Assembly (NCBI GenBank): GCA_003523185.1
Contig: DPGN01000021.1
Location: 95,436 to 159,435, forward strand
Reading direction: 5' to 3'
Source: Halieaceae bacterium
Lineage (GTDB): Bacteria; Pseudomonadota; Gammaproteobacteria; Pseudomonadales; Halieaceae
DNA: 64,000 nt
Both the position numbers and the translations under genes were made by a program. This document shows, piece after piece, positions 1-9,286 of the stretch; within the stretch, counting starts at the first letter, position 1, and each line of letters opens with the position of its first letter. Under the pieces are notes generated by a model. That model worked only from the letters and a program-made list of their open reading frames with translations, did no database searches and was not told where the DNA came from.

Positions 1-82
1 GAAAGAGGACCTTTCATGGATTTACTCCAAATAACCATTTTGGGTCTTCTACGGATTCAGGCATCAGTCCCGTTCCCAGACT

Positions 83-1102
83 TTACGAGGGATCAGCTAA
101 CTTGAGCAGTTGCTTGCCGTGATTCTCGCCCGTGTAGAGGCGACGCAGTGTATTTGGGATATTCTCAAATCCTTCCTGAACATCGACCTGAAATTTCAGA
201 TCACCGGACATTACCCAGCCCATAAGATCTTGAATGGCTTCCATGGCCCGTGGCATGTAATCGAGGATAATAAAGCCCTCCATGCGTCCTCGGTTTGTAA
301 CAAGATTCATCAGGTTTGAGGGTCCCGGAATCGGTTCTTCTGCGTTGTAGCCAGAGATGCCACCGCACATCACTACACGGGAGTAGAGGTTGAGGTGGTT
401 AAGGGCCGCTTCGAGCGTGTCGCCGCCGACGTTGTCAAAAAAGACATCCCACTTATCCGGGCAGGCGGCGGCAATTTGCTCATCCAAGTTGCCCTGCTTG
501 TAATCGATAGCGGCGTCCAGTCCTGCCACTTCGGTGAGCCACTGGCATTTCTCGGGACCGCCCGCGATACCGACCACGCGACACCCTTTAATCTTGGCTA
601 TCTGACTCGCAACTGAGCCTGTGGCTCCGGCAGCGCCTGAGACCAATACCGTTTCGCCAGCTTTTGGCTGGCCTAATTCCAGGAGGCCAAAGTAGGCAGT
701 AATGCCAGTCAAACCAATGACAGAAAGCATCATCTCAGGGGTAACGCCCTCAGGCACCTTGGTAACGCCCATGACACCTTCACCCGGGGTGATCACAGCA
801 TAGTCCTGCCAGCCACCCATGGTTTGCACAAGGTCGCCCTCTGAGAAATTATTATGGTTGGAGAGCACGACCTGCCCAACAGTACCGGCTCGCATGACCT
901 CACCTATGCCGACGGGCGGCAGGTAGCTGGGACGGTCGACTGCCCAGCCTCGCTGTGTGGGATCAAAAGAGAAGTAAAGATTTTTGACCAATATTTGCTG
1001 GTCGAAGACCTTGGGAACGGTGGTCTCTACAAATTCAAAATTGGTTTCCCCGATCATTCCCTCGGGGCGTTTTGCGAGACGCCATTGGCGATTAACGGTC
1101 AT
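83..1102 (-). CDS. Zinc-independent NADP-dependent oxidoreductase (MDR superfamily)
   Basis: A 339-residue medium-chain dehydrogenase/reductase of the leukotriene B4 dehydrogenase / CurA group, which reduces activated double bonds with NADPH. The N-terminal GroES-like half contains FSFDPTQRGW and YLPPVGIGEVMRAG. The Rossmann half carries the nucleotide-binding loop AAGATGSV at residues 157-164, followed by the family segment CPDKWDVFFDNVGG. No structural or catalytic zinc cysteines are seen. It lies 41 bp downstream of a TetR gene on the same strand, so the two are probably co-transcribed and the regulator may control it. A close paralogue lies at 28090-29097 and a truncated relative at 41188-41625. 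The substrate is unknown; the family call is secure. Confidence 0.9.
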   Translation of the reverse strand: MTVNRQWRLAKRPEGMIGETNFEFVETTVPKVFDQQILVKNLYFSFDPTQRGWAVDRPSYLPPVGIGEVMRAGTVGQVVLSNHNNFSEGDLVQTMGGWQDYAVITPGEGVMGVTKVPEGVTPEMMLSVIGLTGITAYFGLLELGQPKAGETVLVSGAAGATGSVASQIAKIKGCRVVGIAGGPEKCQWLTEVAGLDAAIDYKQGNLDEQIAAACPDKWDVFFDNVGGDTLEAALNHLNLYSRVVMCGGISGYNAEEPIPGPSNLMNLVTNRGRMEGFIILDYMPRAMEAIQDLMGWVMSGDLKFQVDVQEGFENIPNTLRRLYTGENHGKQLLKLADPS

Positions 1103-1143
1103 TGATTCAGCCTCTCTAGGTAAGCTTTGATGTCAGTGGCGTG

Positions 1144-1764
1144 TTACTTAAATTGTCGTTCGTTTTTCTTTCCCGCTACTAGCGTTTCAATACCTGCAAT
1201 GATGTAGTTGACCGTCAGCTCAACGGTCTCATCCATGCTCAACCCTCGTTTGTCAGCTAGCTCAGCGGCTGACCAAGCAGCACCAGAAGAAAGCTGCACA
1301 ATGAGACGTGCTGTATCTTCGTCAAGCCGGTAGTGTTCGGAGACTTTCTCAATAAGGTAGCTGGCGGCTTGTCGTGAGTTTTGTACCAATCTGTTCTGAA
1401 CAACACTCGCTATTTCCGGCTGAGTGATAAGAATGGGTAGCACCGTGCCCGGCGCGTAGTGCTCAAAATTACTTCTGACCGCGACACGAACAATATCTTC
1501 AAAGCTCGTTGCGTGCTCCGCGTCGTTTGCGGTTCGCCTGTTAAACCGCGCGAACTCGCGCTTGAGTAATGTTTGGAGGAGCTCGATTCGATTCGGGAAG
1601 TAGTTATAGACCAATGGTGCGGACACATTCGCTCGCTTTGCGAGCCCTTCCATTGTGAAGCCGGCAATGCCGTCAGTCGCGATCATTTCCGCGCTGCAAT
1701 CGAGCAAGTGCTCCTGCCGTGCCTCGGGACTGAGTCTGATTCGTTTGGGTTTAGTGTCTGTCAT
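1144..1764 (-). CDS. TetR/AcrR family transcriptional regulator
   Basis: A 206-residue one-component repressor. The N-terminal helix-turn-helix covers roughly residues 15-60, with the typical pattern GFTMEGLAKRANVSAPLVYN followed by YFPNRIELL. The C-terminal two-thirds is the variable ligand-binding and dimerisation domain. It directly precedes the NADP oxidoreductase at 83-1102 in the same direction, so it probably autoregulates that pair. The ligand is unknown. It is distinct from the second TetR protein at 29162-29806. Confidence 0.9.
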   Translation of the reverse strand: MTDTKPKRIRLSPEARQEHLLDCSAEMIATDGIAGFTMEGLAKRANVSAPLVYNYFPNRIELLQTLLKREFARFNRRTANDAEHATSFEDIVRVAVRSNFEHYAPGTVLPILITQPEIASVVQNRLVQNSRQAASYLIEKVSEHYRLDEDTARLIVQLSSGAAWSAAELADKRGLSMDETVELTVNYIIAGIETLVAGKKNERQFK

Positions 1765-2033
1765 GGCTTTATTGTTGAGTGTCTATAGTAATCAGTTTAG
1801 TTGAACCGGTGACAGCGGTAAACCAACCGGCGATATCGAGCGACGCGGACGGGTTGCCTTGGTCGCTAAAGGCGGCGCACTGTGGATTACCGAAAACAGC
1901 ACGCTTGAGGTTAAGGGCCCAGTCAATCGTTCCGGAATCCCTGAGTTTTTCACGACGCTATCATCGTGCGTATGCCGCTCGCGTCTGCTTATAATCAAGT
2001 TCATACACCTCATAACAATGGACGTGATCAGAG
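1765..2033. other. Divergent intergenic region between TetR and amidohydrolase genes
   Basis: This 269-bp region separates the minus-strand TetR gene from the plus-strand amidohydrolase and must hold both promoters. Only out-of-frame short ORFs cross it. I could not pick a convincing promoter or operator by eye. Confidence 0.5.
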
Positions 2034-5000
2034 ATGAATCGATTAACGAGTGTATTAGTGGCAGCCATGATGGCGTGGGCACCGATCGCGGCGCAGGCAG
2101 ACTCAGAACAAGATAGCCTGCCGCTTGAGGGTGCCACCGAGGTCCTCAGTTTCACGACGGATGAGGGTTCATGGCTTTCCATCGATGCGGCACCCGAGGG
2201 CGATAGTCTCATCTTTGATCTCTTGGGGGATTTATACCGGTTACCCATCGACGGCGGTGAGGCGATTCGCATTACCTCAGGCCTTGGATACGACAGTCAG
2301 CCTGTGATCTCACCTGATGGACAGCAGATTGCATTCATCAGCGACCGGGATGGTACGACTAATTTGTGGGTGGCTGATATCGATGGCACTGAGGCTCGGC
2401 AACTCTCCTCGGAACGCCACGCCGGTATGATTTCTCCTCAATGGAGCTCGGATGGCAATTACCTCATTGTCACTCGAGTCGCGACCGATACTGAGCTGGT
2501 GATGTTTCACGTTGATGGTGGCTCCGGCGTGACCTTGACCGGCTCAGGGGTTAATGAGCGCTTCTGGGGTGTTGGTGTCGAGACCTCTCCCGACGGTGAG
2601 CATCTCTACTTCGCTGAGGGTCGGGGTTCTCGGCGGGATATCCCTGCATCGCAGATCAGTCGCTACGCCTTTGCCACAGGCGATATCGAGCCATTGACGC
2701 AAGGCGAGGGTGGTGCCTTTCGCCCCGTGTTGTCTCCCGATGGTCAGTTAATGGTGTATGGCACGCGGTTCGAAGCTCAGACGGGACTGCGAATTCGCGA
2801 CCTGGTCTCGGGCGCAGACCAATGGCTGACGTATCCAATTCAACGTGATGCGCAGGAGAATTTCCGCCCGCCGAGTCGCGATCTCTTACCTGGTTACTCG
2901 TTCACGCCTGACGGCCAGCAGGTCATCTTCAATGCGTTTGGCAAAATCTGGCGGGTTGATGTGGCAACGGGCGACCGCGAGGAAATCCCCTTCACGGCAG
3001 ATGTGGCGCTCGACATTGGACCCGATCTCACGGCGCCTTATCGGGTGCCGCAAGGTGATCTGACGGCGACGCTAATTCAGGACCCAAGACCCTCGCCCGA
3101 CAAGAGCAAGGTTGCTGCGTCTGTCCTGACCAAAATCTATGTCATGGATGATGATGGGAAAAACCTGAAGCGTCTCACCAGAAGCAATCAAAATGAATTT
3201 AAGCCGATCTGGTCGCCTGATGGTCGTTGGATTGCTTACACCACCTGGTCGCATGCGCGCGGCGGACACATTTACAAGATGCGCTCTGATGGCAAGGGTA
3301 AGCCACGACAACTTACGGACATCGAGGCGTTTTACACCGATCTAGCATTCAGTCCCGACGGCAGCACGATCGTTGCCATGCGAGGAAACGAGTTTCTTCG
3401 CAATCAGACGTTTAGCGAGTTTGGGGGTTTGAGAATTCCACTTGAGTTGATCTCGCTACCTGCCAAGGGCGGTGAGCAAACCGTTATCAAGGCGCTCGAC
3501 AGTGGACGTTATCCCCACTTTGGTCCTGAGTCAGATCGCGTGTACCTCACTGGCGATGACGGACTCTTTTCCCTGACGCTTAGCGGTACCGATCGTCGCG
3601 ATGAAATGACGGTAAACGCGCCTCGCGGCAACCAGCGTGGCGATGACCCCCCTGGAGCTGAAGTCATCTACATACACCCGGACGGCCACTCGGTTCTGGC
3701 GTTTGCGAACAAGCAGGTGTGGTGGATTGCAAAGCCAAAAGTGGGCGCACAGGCGGTTGTTGCCAACCTCAGAGGTGGCGACGTACCGGTCGAGCGGCTA
3801 ACACACGTGGGGGCGGATTATCTGGGTTGGTCCACCGATGGTAGTGGTGTCTGGTGGGCAATCGGAAACACTTTTCATTCTCGCCCGCTAGATAGTCTGA
3901 GCTTTAAGGCAGATGACGCAGATTCGGAAGACGCCGTTGCGGAGGGTGATGACGACGCATCAGATCGCTTTGTTCCGGAAGATGAGCACCCCGCCGTCAC
4001 TGCCGTTGATATGGATGTGGTCGTGCCCAGATCGACACCAACAGGCGCGCTGTTATTAGAGCAGGTCAATCTCATCAGCATGTCCGGTAAGTCGACGGAA
4101 GCCATGGCTGAGGTGCGCACGTCGCAAGATATTCTGATCGTAGATAACCGCATTCATGCGATCGGAGATCATGGCAGCTTGTCGGTACCTGAGGGAGCGG
4201 CGAGACGTGATCTGAGAAACAAATTTGTCGTACCCGGCTTTATCGATACGCATGCCCACTGGGAGTTCAGAACCAGCGATGTGCTGGAACCCCACAACTG
4301 GTCGCTTGTAGCCAATGTGGCTTATGGGGTAACCGCCGGTCTTGACGTACAGACAGCATCGAACGACTACCTGGCTTACCGGGATTTTGTGGAGACCGGG
4401 CAGTCTATTGGTCAGCGTGCTTTTATGACGGCGCGCGGTGTCTTTGGTGACACCGATTTCCGGTCATACGACGAGGCTCATTCTTATCTCCGGCGTTACA
4501 GCGAGCACTATCACACCAAGAACATTAAAAGTTATGTGGTTGGTAATCGTGAGCAGCGACAGTGGGTGGTGCAGGCCAGTCAGGCGCTGGGGTTGATGCC
4601 CACCACCGAAGGGGCTGCCGATCAGGCGATGAATATCACGCATGCGATCGATGGCATGCACGGAAACGAGCACACACTGCCGGACGCGCCGTTTTACAAG
4701 GACGTTGTCGAGGTCTTTGCTAAGACCAAGACCGCCTATACCCCGACGTTGGTTGTTCAATATAACGCGCCTACCTTGGTAGATTACTTCTTCACCCGAA
4801 CTGACGTGCACGACGATCCCAAGTTAAAGCGCTTCTATCCTAAAAATCGACTCGACGAGATGACCTTGCGGCGCTCCGCTTGGCTTCACGAGAGTGAGTT
4901 CGACTTCAAGCAGGCGGCAGCTCAGGTAGCGAAGATTCAACGCGCTGGTGGTCTCGTGGGTGTTGGGGGTCACGGTGAATTGCAGGGCCTCGCCTACCAT

Positions 5001-5327
5001 TGGGAAATGTGGTCGTTTGCCATGGGTGGTATGACGCCGGTTGAGGTCCTCCGAGCTGCCACCATCGACGGCGCACGCATCATCGGTGTCGAGCAGGATC
5101 TTGGGTCCATTGAGGTAGGGAAGCTGGCCGATATGGTCGTGTTGAACAGCAACCCGCTGGATGACATTCGCAATACCGTTGATATTGATAGAGTCCTCAT
5201 TAATGGCCGTCTTTACAACGGTGACACCATGGATCAGGAGTGGCCTGATCGCGTGCCATTGCCCGATTTTTGGTGGTGGGATCAGACAGATCACCGGTTT
5301 GTTCCTGCGGAAAACAGAGATAATTAA
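2034..5327 (+). CDS. Secreted TolB-like beta-propeller / amidohydrolase fusion protein
   Basis: A 1097-residue exported protein with two parts. Residues 1-23 form a signal peptide ending AAQADS. Residues about 40-600 carry repeated PD40/WD40-like blades with the motif SPDGxxIAFxSDRDG (for example SPDGQQIAFISDRDG, WSPDGRWIAY and FSPDGSTIV). After a very acidic linker (about residues 625-655) comes a metal-dependent amidohydrolase domain with the metal-binding HxH at His740 and His742 (DTHAHWE), later histidines near 870 and 980 (GGHGEL), and the typical C-terminal strand GSIEVGKLADMVVL. Such proteins are assigned to the amidohydrolase superfamily, often as peptidase- or imidazolonepropionase-like, but substrates are rarely known. 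It probably works in the periplasm. It stands alone between divergent and downstream genes. Confidence 0.88.
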   Translation: MNRLTSVLVAAMMAWAPIAAQADSEQDSLPLEGATEVLSFTTDEGSWLSIDAAPEGDSLIFDLLGDLYRLPIDGGEAIRITSGLGYDSQPVISPDGQQIAFISDRDGTTNLWVADIDGTEARQLSSERHAGMISPQWSSDGNYLIVTRVATDTELVMFHVDGGSGVTLTGSGVNERFWGVGVETSPDGEHLYFAEGRGSRRDIPASQISRYAFATGDIEPLTQGEGGAFRPVLSPDGQLMVYGTRFEAQTGLRIRDLVSGADQWLTYPIQRDAQENFRPPSRDLLPGYSFTPDGQQVIFNAFGKIWRVDVATGDREEIPFTADVALDIGPDLTAPYRVPQGDLTATLIQDPRPSPDKSKVAASVLTKIYVMDDDGKNLKRLTRSNQNEFKPIWSPDGRWIAYTTWSHARGGHIYKMRSDGKGKPRQLTDIEAFYTDLAFSPDGSTIVAMRGNEFLRNQTFSEFGGLRIPLELISLPAKGGEQTVIKALDSGRYPHFGPESDRVYLTGDDGLFSLTLSGTDRRDEMTVNAPRGNQRGDDPPGAEVIYIHPDGHSVLAFANKQVWWIAKPKVGAQAVVANLRGGDVPVERLTHVGADYLGWSTDGSGVWWAIGNTFHSRPLDSLSFKADDADSEDAVAEGDDDASDRFVPEDEHPAVTAVDMDVVVPRSTPTGALLLEQVNLISMSGKSTEAMAEVRTSQDILIVDNRIHAIGDHGSLSVPEGAARRDLRNKFVVPGFIDTHAHWEFRTSDVLEPHNWSLVANVAYGVTAGLDVQTASNDYLAYRDFVETGQSIGQRAFMTARGVFGDTDFRSYDEAHSYLRRYSEHYHTKNIKSYVVGNREQRQWVVQASQALGLMPTTEGAADQAMNITHAIDGMHGNEHTLPDAPFYKDVVEVFAKTKTAYTPTLVVQYNAPTLVDYFFTRTDVHDDPKLKRFYPKNRLDEMTLRRSAWLHESEFDFKQAAAQVAKIQRAGGLVGVGGHGELQGLAYHWEMWSFAMGGMTPVEVLRAATIDGARIIGVEQDLGSIEVGKLADMVVLNSNPLDDIRNTVDIDRVLINGRLYNGDTMDQEWPDRVPLPDFWWWDQTDHRFVPAENRDN

Positions 5328-5502
5328 AGCGCCTGCGCTCGCCTTTTTTCGCGCCGCATACAGCCCTTATTAACCGCCCTATTTTGTTTGCGTTCCATTT
5401 TTGGGGCGCCTGACAGCGATTTCGTTACAGGCGGCGCTCTCACTCCCCCCGTATCCTTAGTAGCGCCATACCGTAGTGGCCTTAATCAAGGAGTAATGAA
5501 AC

Positions 5503-5817
5503 ATGGATAAACTTAAATCTGTTGTAATTCTCGGACTAGTCGGTTTGGGCTTGGGTGTCGAAGCCAACGCGTCTACATCAGTGGGTACTGCCTATGGGGA
5601 ATGCAAAACCGAGCTTAAGGAGAGGTTTGGGGATGATACTCGAATCGCGCTTAAGGGCAGCAAGAAGTACGGTGGTTCAGTGACTGTCAAATTGTCAGTC
5701 GTACCGGAAGGCGCGAAACGTCAGACTTTGTTTTGCAAAGTTACCAATGATGTTTCGCTGCTTAGTGATAACACGGTGCTGGTACTGACCACTAAAGAGG
5801 GGGAGCCGCTCTCGTAA
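5503..5817 (+). CDS. Small secreted hypothetical protein
   Basis: A 104-residue protein with a signal peptide (about residues 1-23, hydrophobic VVILGLVGLGLGVEANAS). The mature part has two cysteines (GECKTEL and LFCKVTN) that could form a disulfide. The ATG follows AAGGAGTAATGAAAC, a good ribosome-binding site (AAGGAG). It ends 12 bp before the LysR-type gene at 5830, so the two may be co-transcribed. I do not recognise the family. Confidence 0.7.
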   Translation: MDKLKSVVILGLVGLGLGVEANASTSVGTAYGECKTELKERFGDDTRIALKGSKKYGGSVTVKLSVVPEGAKRQTLFCKVTNDVSLLSDNTVLVLTTKEGEPLS

Positions 5818-5829
5818 ACGAGGAAAACT

Positions 5830-6726
5830 ATGCAGGAGCTTAGCTGGGATGATCTGAAAGTGCTTTTGGCCTGCAGTCGTCACGGTTCGACACGTACGGC
5901 AGCATCGGCTTTAGGCGTGAGTAACAGCACGGTAGCTAGGCGACTAGAAGTCCTCGAGGCGGCCATTGAAGGCCGCCTTTTTGACAGGACGCCGGACGGA
6001 CTTCTTGCCACAACGCTGTGCGAAGAGTTACTGCCGATTGCGAAAACAGTAGAAGACACGATATCCGATGGTCAGCTCAGATTAACTGGTAGAGATGCAC
6101 TGCTCGCAGGAAAGCTTAAGGTCTCAATTGCGGATTTTAAGCCGGTAAACCAACTTTTTTTCCAAAGTCTCTGTGAGTTTTCTGAGGCCTATCCTCGGAT
6201 TCAATTGGATATACGCTCGTCCAATGACAAGGTGGATTTATCCAGGCGCGAGGCAGATTTTGCGATTCGAGGCCTTAAAGTAGATCAACGTCCGCCCAAG
6301 GATATTGTCGGTGTGAAGCTAGGGTTACTGGCAATCGGGCTGTACGTCCACAAAAACCTGCTCGCCGACGCGAGGCTCGGTAAGCGAGAACTAACTTTCA
6401 TCGATACAACGGAAGTGCTTCCTACCGAATTACCTACATCGACTGATCTAGGGATCAAAGTCAAACACTGCATCGATGGACCCATTGCCCGTCTCGATGC
6501 GGTAGCTAATCAAATGGGGGTCGGTGCACTCCCTTGTTGCAGCGTCACTGAGCTAACCGATGTCGTGCGCCTACCAAACACTCAAAGTTTGCCTTATCGA
6601 TACGTCTGGCTGCTGTATCACAAGGATCTTCGCCAGAGCGCTCGAATACGTGCCTTGTTCAAGCATTTGTTGGTGCTAGAAAAAAATTGGCCTTCGGAGT
6701 GGATGGGTCAGACATCCAGAAAATAG
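5830..6726 (+). CDS. LysR family transcriptional regulator
   Basis: A 298-residue LysR-type regulator. The N-terminal winged helix-turn-helix (about residues 1-62) shows HGSTRTAASALGVSNSTVAR followed by RLEVLEAAIEGRLFDR. The remainder is the periplasmic-binding-protein-like effector domain, starting near KLKVSIADF. It follows the small secreted protein by 12 bp, so it may regulate that gene or act elsewhere. No divergently transcribed target lies next to it, which is less usual for this family. Confidence 0.88.
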   Translation: MQELSWDDLKVLLACSRHGSTRTAASALGVSNSTVARRLEVLEAAIEGRLFDRTPDGLLATTLCEELLPIAKTVEDTISDGQLRLTGRDALLAGKLKVSIADFKPVNQLFFQSLCEFSEAYPRIQLDIRSSNDKVDLSRREADFAIRGLKVDQRPPKDIVGVKLGLLAIGLYVHKNLLADARLGKRELTFIDTTEVLPTELPTSTDLGIKVKHCIDGPIARLDAVANQMGVGALPCCSVTELTDVVRLPNTQSLPYRYVWLLYHKDLRQSARIRALFKHLLVLEKNWPSEWMGQTSRK

Positions 6727-7021
6727 AATCTCTCACGTATTACAAATGCCCGATACTAGCTCTCGGGGATATTTCTCATCAAAGCAGTGCAAAACCGTGG
6801 GTGAGAGGCATCAGAAGCAATACGTGATTACTTCCACGCTTTCTACTCCAAGCGATCAAAAACATTATTAAGTCGGTTTCAGTCGTGGTGCTACGGCCCG
6901 ATTGCCCCGTGAGCCGTCTGCCTAGCACTGTTTTTTTAACATCTAAGTTTTCTGGGTGCCGACGCCCATCTTTTGCTACCCTTCTCCGCGTAAAATCGTC
7001 TTAGCGCCAAGCGGATTAACT
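6727..7021. other. Intergenic region with inverted repeats
   Basis: About 295 bp without a supported gene. CACGTATT near 6735 is matched by AATACGTG about 85 bp downstream, and CTCTCAC near 6731 by GTGAGAG near 6803. These could form an extended fold or be chance pairings. The promoter for the DUF839 gene should lie in the right half. Confidence 0.35.
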
Positions 7022-8365
7022 ATGAAACGACGCACATTTTTAAGCGTCACAGGTACAGCCTTCGCAGCCCTCACAGCGAGCGGCTGTGACGCTCGGGTGC
7101 TCCACGATCCATCGTTCCCCCGCGCGGTGGGCTACGGACAATTAGTCGCTGATCCTCAGGGTGTGCTCGACCTTCCCTCAGGCTTCTCCTACCGAGTCAT
7201 CTCAAGTCTGGGCGATGCCATGAGCGATGGCGCTACCGTCCCAGACAAGGCTGATGGCATGGGATGTTTTGACCTTGGTGATGGACGTCTGGCACTCGTG
7301 CGCAACCACGAGCTGGTTCCACGCGATTCAAGCGGCGGTGCCTTTGAGCTGGGGTTTGGTGCCAAACACGGTGTCTTGGTTCCCGGAGGCACGACCCATG
7401 TCGTACTTGATCAGAAGAGTCTCGAGGTGACAGATCAGTTTCGATCGCTTGGCGGCACCATCCGTAATTGCTCTGGTGGCACCACGCCCTGGGGAAGTTG
7501 GCTGACCTGCGAAGAGTCGCCAACGGGTCCTGGGCAGAAGTACGGCGATGGTTTAAACAAGAATCACGGTTGGGTGTTCGAGGTGCCAGCGACGGCCACT
7601 GGTTTGGTTGATCCCGAGCCATTGGTGGCAATGGGTCGTTTTAATCACGAAGCCGCCTGTGTGGATCCGGCGACTGGTTTTGTGTACCTGACCGAGGACC
7701 GTAATGACAGTGTCCTATATCGCTTTGTTCCCAAAGTCCCGGGCGAGCTCTCTCGTGGAGGTCGCCTGCAGGCGATGAAAGTAGAGGGTATCCCCGACCT
7801 GAGAAACTGGACGGGTATGTCGATGGCGGTGGGGGCTGCGGGCAAGGTAAGTTGGATCGATTTGGATGCGGTCGAGGCACCAAAGGATGATCTGCGTTAC
7901 CAAGCGGCCGCAAAAGGTGGGAGTTTGGTGGCACGTGGTGAAGGCATCCACATGGGCGACGGCGAGGCTTTTGTCTGCTCAACCAGTGGCGGCGCCCGCA
8001 AACTCGGTCAAATTTTCCATATCAAATTCAGTCCTGACGGGGAAAGCGATCGCGTGGAACTGTTTTTCGAGAGCGTATCGAAGCATCAGTTTGATTACGG
8101 CGATAATCTGGTCGTTGCGCCCAACGGGCACCTCATTGTCTGTGAGGATCAGTACACCGAAGTCGTTGATAACCACCTGAGAGGGATTGCGCCCGACGGG
8201 AATGCTTATCCGCTGGCACGCCTTCGACTGCAGACCGAGCTCGCCGGAGCCTGTTTCTCACCCGATGGACAGACAATGTTCGTCAACGTCTACGCGCCGA
8301 CAAAGACGCTCGCTATTACGGGGCCATGGGATAGCTTCAACGCAAAGACGATTACGGTGTCCTGA
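7022..8365 (+). CDS. PhoX/DUF839 family protein, Tat-exported
   Basis: A 447-residue protein of the DUF839 (PhoX-like, COG3211) family. Members are secreted beta-propeller proteins, and true PhoX enzymes are calcium/iron alkaline phosphatases. I place the start at the internal ATG giving MKRRTFLSVTG, because this creates a twin-arginine signal (RRTFL) followed by a hydrophobic stretch ending ASGC, which might also be lipidated. Family segments include GGTIRNCSGGTTPWGSWLTC, FNHEAACVDPATGFVYLTED and DNLVVAPNGHLIVCEDQ. Phosphatase activity cannot be claimed from family alone. It stands convergent with the MOSC gene, with a hairpin between them. Confidence 0.85.
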   Translation: MKRRTFLSVTGTAFAALTASGCDARVLHDPSFPRAVGYGQLVADPQGVLDLPSGFSYRVISSLGDAMSDGATVPDKADGMGCFDLGDGRLALVRNHELVPRDSSGGAFELGFGAKHGVLVPGGTTHVVLDQKSLEVTDQFRSLGGTIRNCSGGTTPWGSWLTCEESPTGPGQKYGDGLNKNHGWVFEVPATATGLVDPEPLVAMGRFNHEAACVDPATGFVYLTEDRNDSVLYRFVPKVPGELSRGGRLQAMKVEGIPDLRNWTGMSMAVGAAGKVSWIDLDAVEAPKDDLRYQAAAKGGSLVARGEGIHMGDGEAFVCSTSGGARKLGQIFHIKFSPDGESDRVELFFESVSKHQFDYGDNLVVAPNGHLIVCEDQYTEVVDNHLRGIAPDGNAYPLARLRLQTELAGACFSPDGQTMFVNVYAPTKTLAITGPWDSFNAKTITVS

Positions 8366-8385
8366 GCACATTGGCCGTGCTCAGG
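8361..8385. terminator. Hairpin between convergent genes
   Basis: A perfect 9-bp inverted repeat, CCTGAGCAC and GTGCTCAGG, with a 7-nt loop. It includes the stop codon of the DUF839 gene and faces the convergent MOSC gene. No U-tract follows on either strand, so it is either a non-canonical bidirectional terminator or an mRNA 3'-end stabiliser. Confidence 0.4.
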
Positions 8386-8410
8386 TCTGACGAAACTAGG
8401 ACGGACTCAG

Positions 8411-9250
8411 TTACACGACCGTCACAGTCTGCCCTTGAGTAATGGCGCCGCCGCGGACGACTTTTGCATAAACACCTAGATTGCCTTCTGCTTCAGTCAC
8501 TAGATGCCGCATGATGTCGGTGTCTCGCGGGAGGGTGTCGGTGGCGTGAGTGGTCATCGAACAGCGCGGGCAGGTATCGATTACTTTGAGAACCACCTCG
8601 CCAATATGCAGCTCTTTACCAATCCACGCTTGCTCTGGGAATCGATCGGTCGAGCCCCCCACATTTAGAATGAAGTTGGCTCTAAATCGCTTTTCATCAA
8701 ACGCCGAATTTGGAGCTGCTTGTGACATCGTATCTAGCGATTGCTGCGTCATGAGCATGATCGGAAACGCATCAAAGTAGGTCCCAGGCGGCGACTCGAA
8801 TTCGATGACTTCCGCGAAGGCGCTGAGATCAGGGAGCGGTTCGTCGGGGGTGCGCCCGAAGATCTCTCGCAGTTCCTGTTCGAAATCTTCTGAGTCGGGG
8901 GCGCCTCGTCGATAGTGCTCGAGGTTATCGGGAGGAAGTAGCGGCCACAGGGTAACGCTGTGATCAAGTTTCTCTGACAGCCAATGATTCATCTCGTCTG
9001 AGCTTGTTAGGCAGGTTGAACCATCAGGAGCGGTAATTTCCGATGTATTGCCATCGACCGATCGCGCACCAAACAGCATCAGTTGTGGGAGTTTCTTAGC
9101 GCCGCGAATGCCACCACGGACCTCATCGCGCGTTGCCCATGCGCGATCACCTTGGATACCGCGTTCGCTAACCGTCACTTCTGAAGGTGTCTCGCCTAAC
9201 ATGGACTTAACGGGGTATCGGTGTATTTCTGTGATCGTTATTTCCGACAT
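8411..9250 (-). CDS. MOSC domain-containing protein (YcbX-like)
   Basis: A 279-residue protein with an N-terminal MOSC_N beta-barrel domain (ITEIHRYPVKSMLGE, then SERGIQGDRAWATRDE) and a C-terminal MOSC domain containing the conserved cysteine region IDTCPRCSMTTHATDT. MOSC proteins bind a sulfurated molybdenum cofactor, and YcbX-type members reduce N-hydroxylated compounds. This copy lacks the C-terminal 2Fe-2S ferredoxin domain of E. coli YcbX, so an external electron donor would be needed. It is the last gene of a five-gene minus-strand run, 36 bp after the copper amine oxidase. Confidence 0.85.
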   Translation of the reverse strand: MSEITITEIHRYPVKSMLGETPSEVTVSERGIQGDRAWATRDEVRGGIRGAKKLPQLMLFGARSVDGNTSEITAPDGSTCLTSSDEMNHWLSEKLDHSVTLWPLLPPDNLEHYRRGAPDSEDFEQELREIFGRTPDEPLPDLSAFAEVIEFESPPGTYFDAFPIMLMTQQSLDTMSQAAPNSAFDEKRFRANFILNVGGSTDRFPEQAWIGKELHIGEVVLKVIDTCPRCSMTTHATDTLPRDTDIMRHLVTEAEGNLGVYAKVVRGGAITQGQTVTVV

Positions 9251-9286
9251 GATCGAATTCCTCTGTGCACCCTCATGAGACGCAAT

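Noticed and set aside
4824..5294. 156-residue minus-strand ORF
   Set aside because: It is a shadow of the amidohydrolase domain on the other strand.
5328..5355. Rho-independent terminator after the amidohydrolase gene
   Set aside because: AGCG and CGCT can pair around a 4-nt loop, but the stem is only 4 bp and is separated from the T-run by CGCC, so it is too weak to call.
6956..7021. 22-codon N-terminal extension of the DUF839 gene
   Set aside because: It would bury the twin-arginine signal; the internal ATG gives a proper Tat leader.
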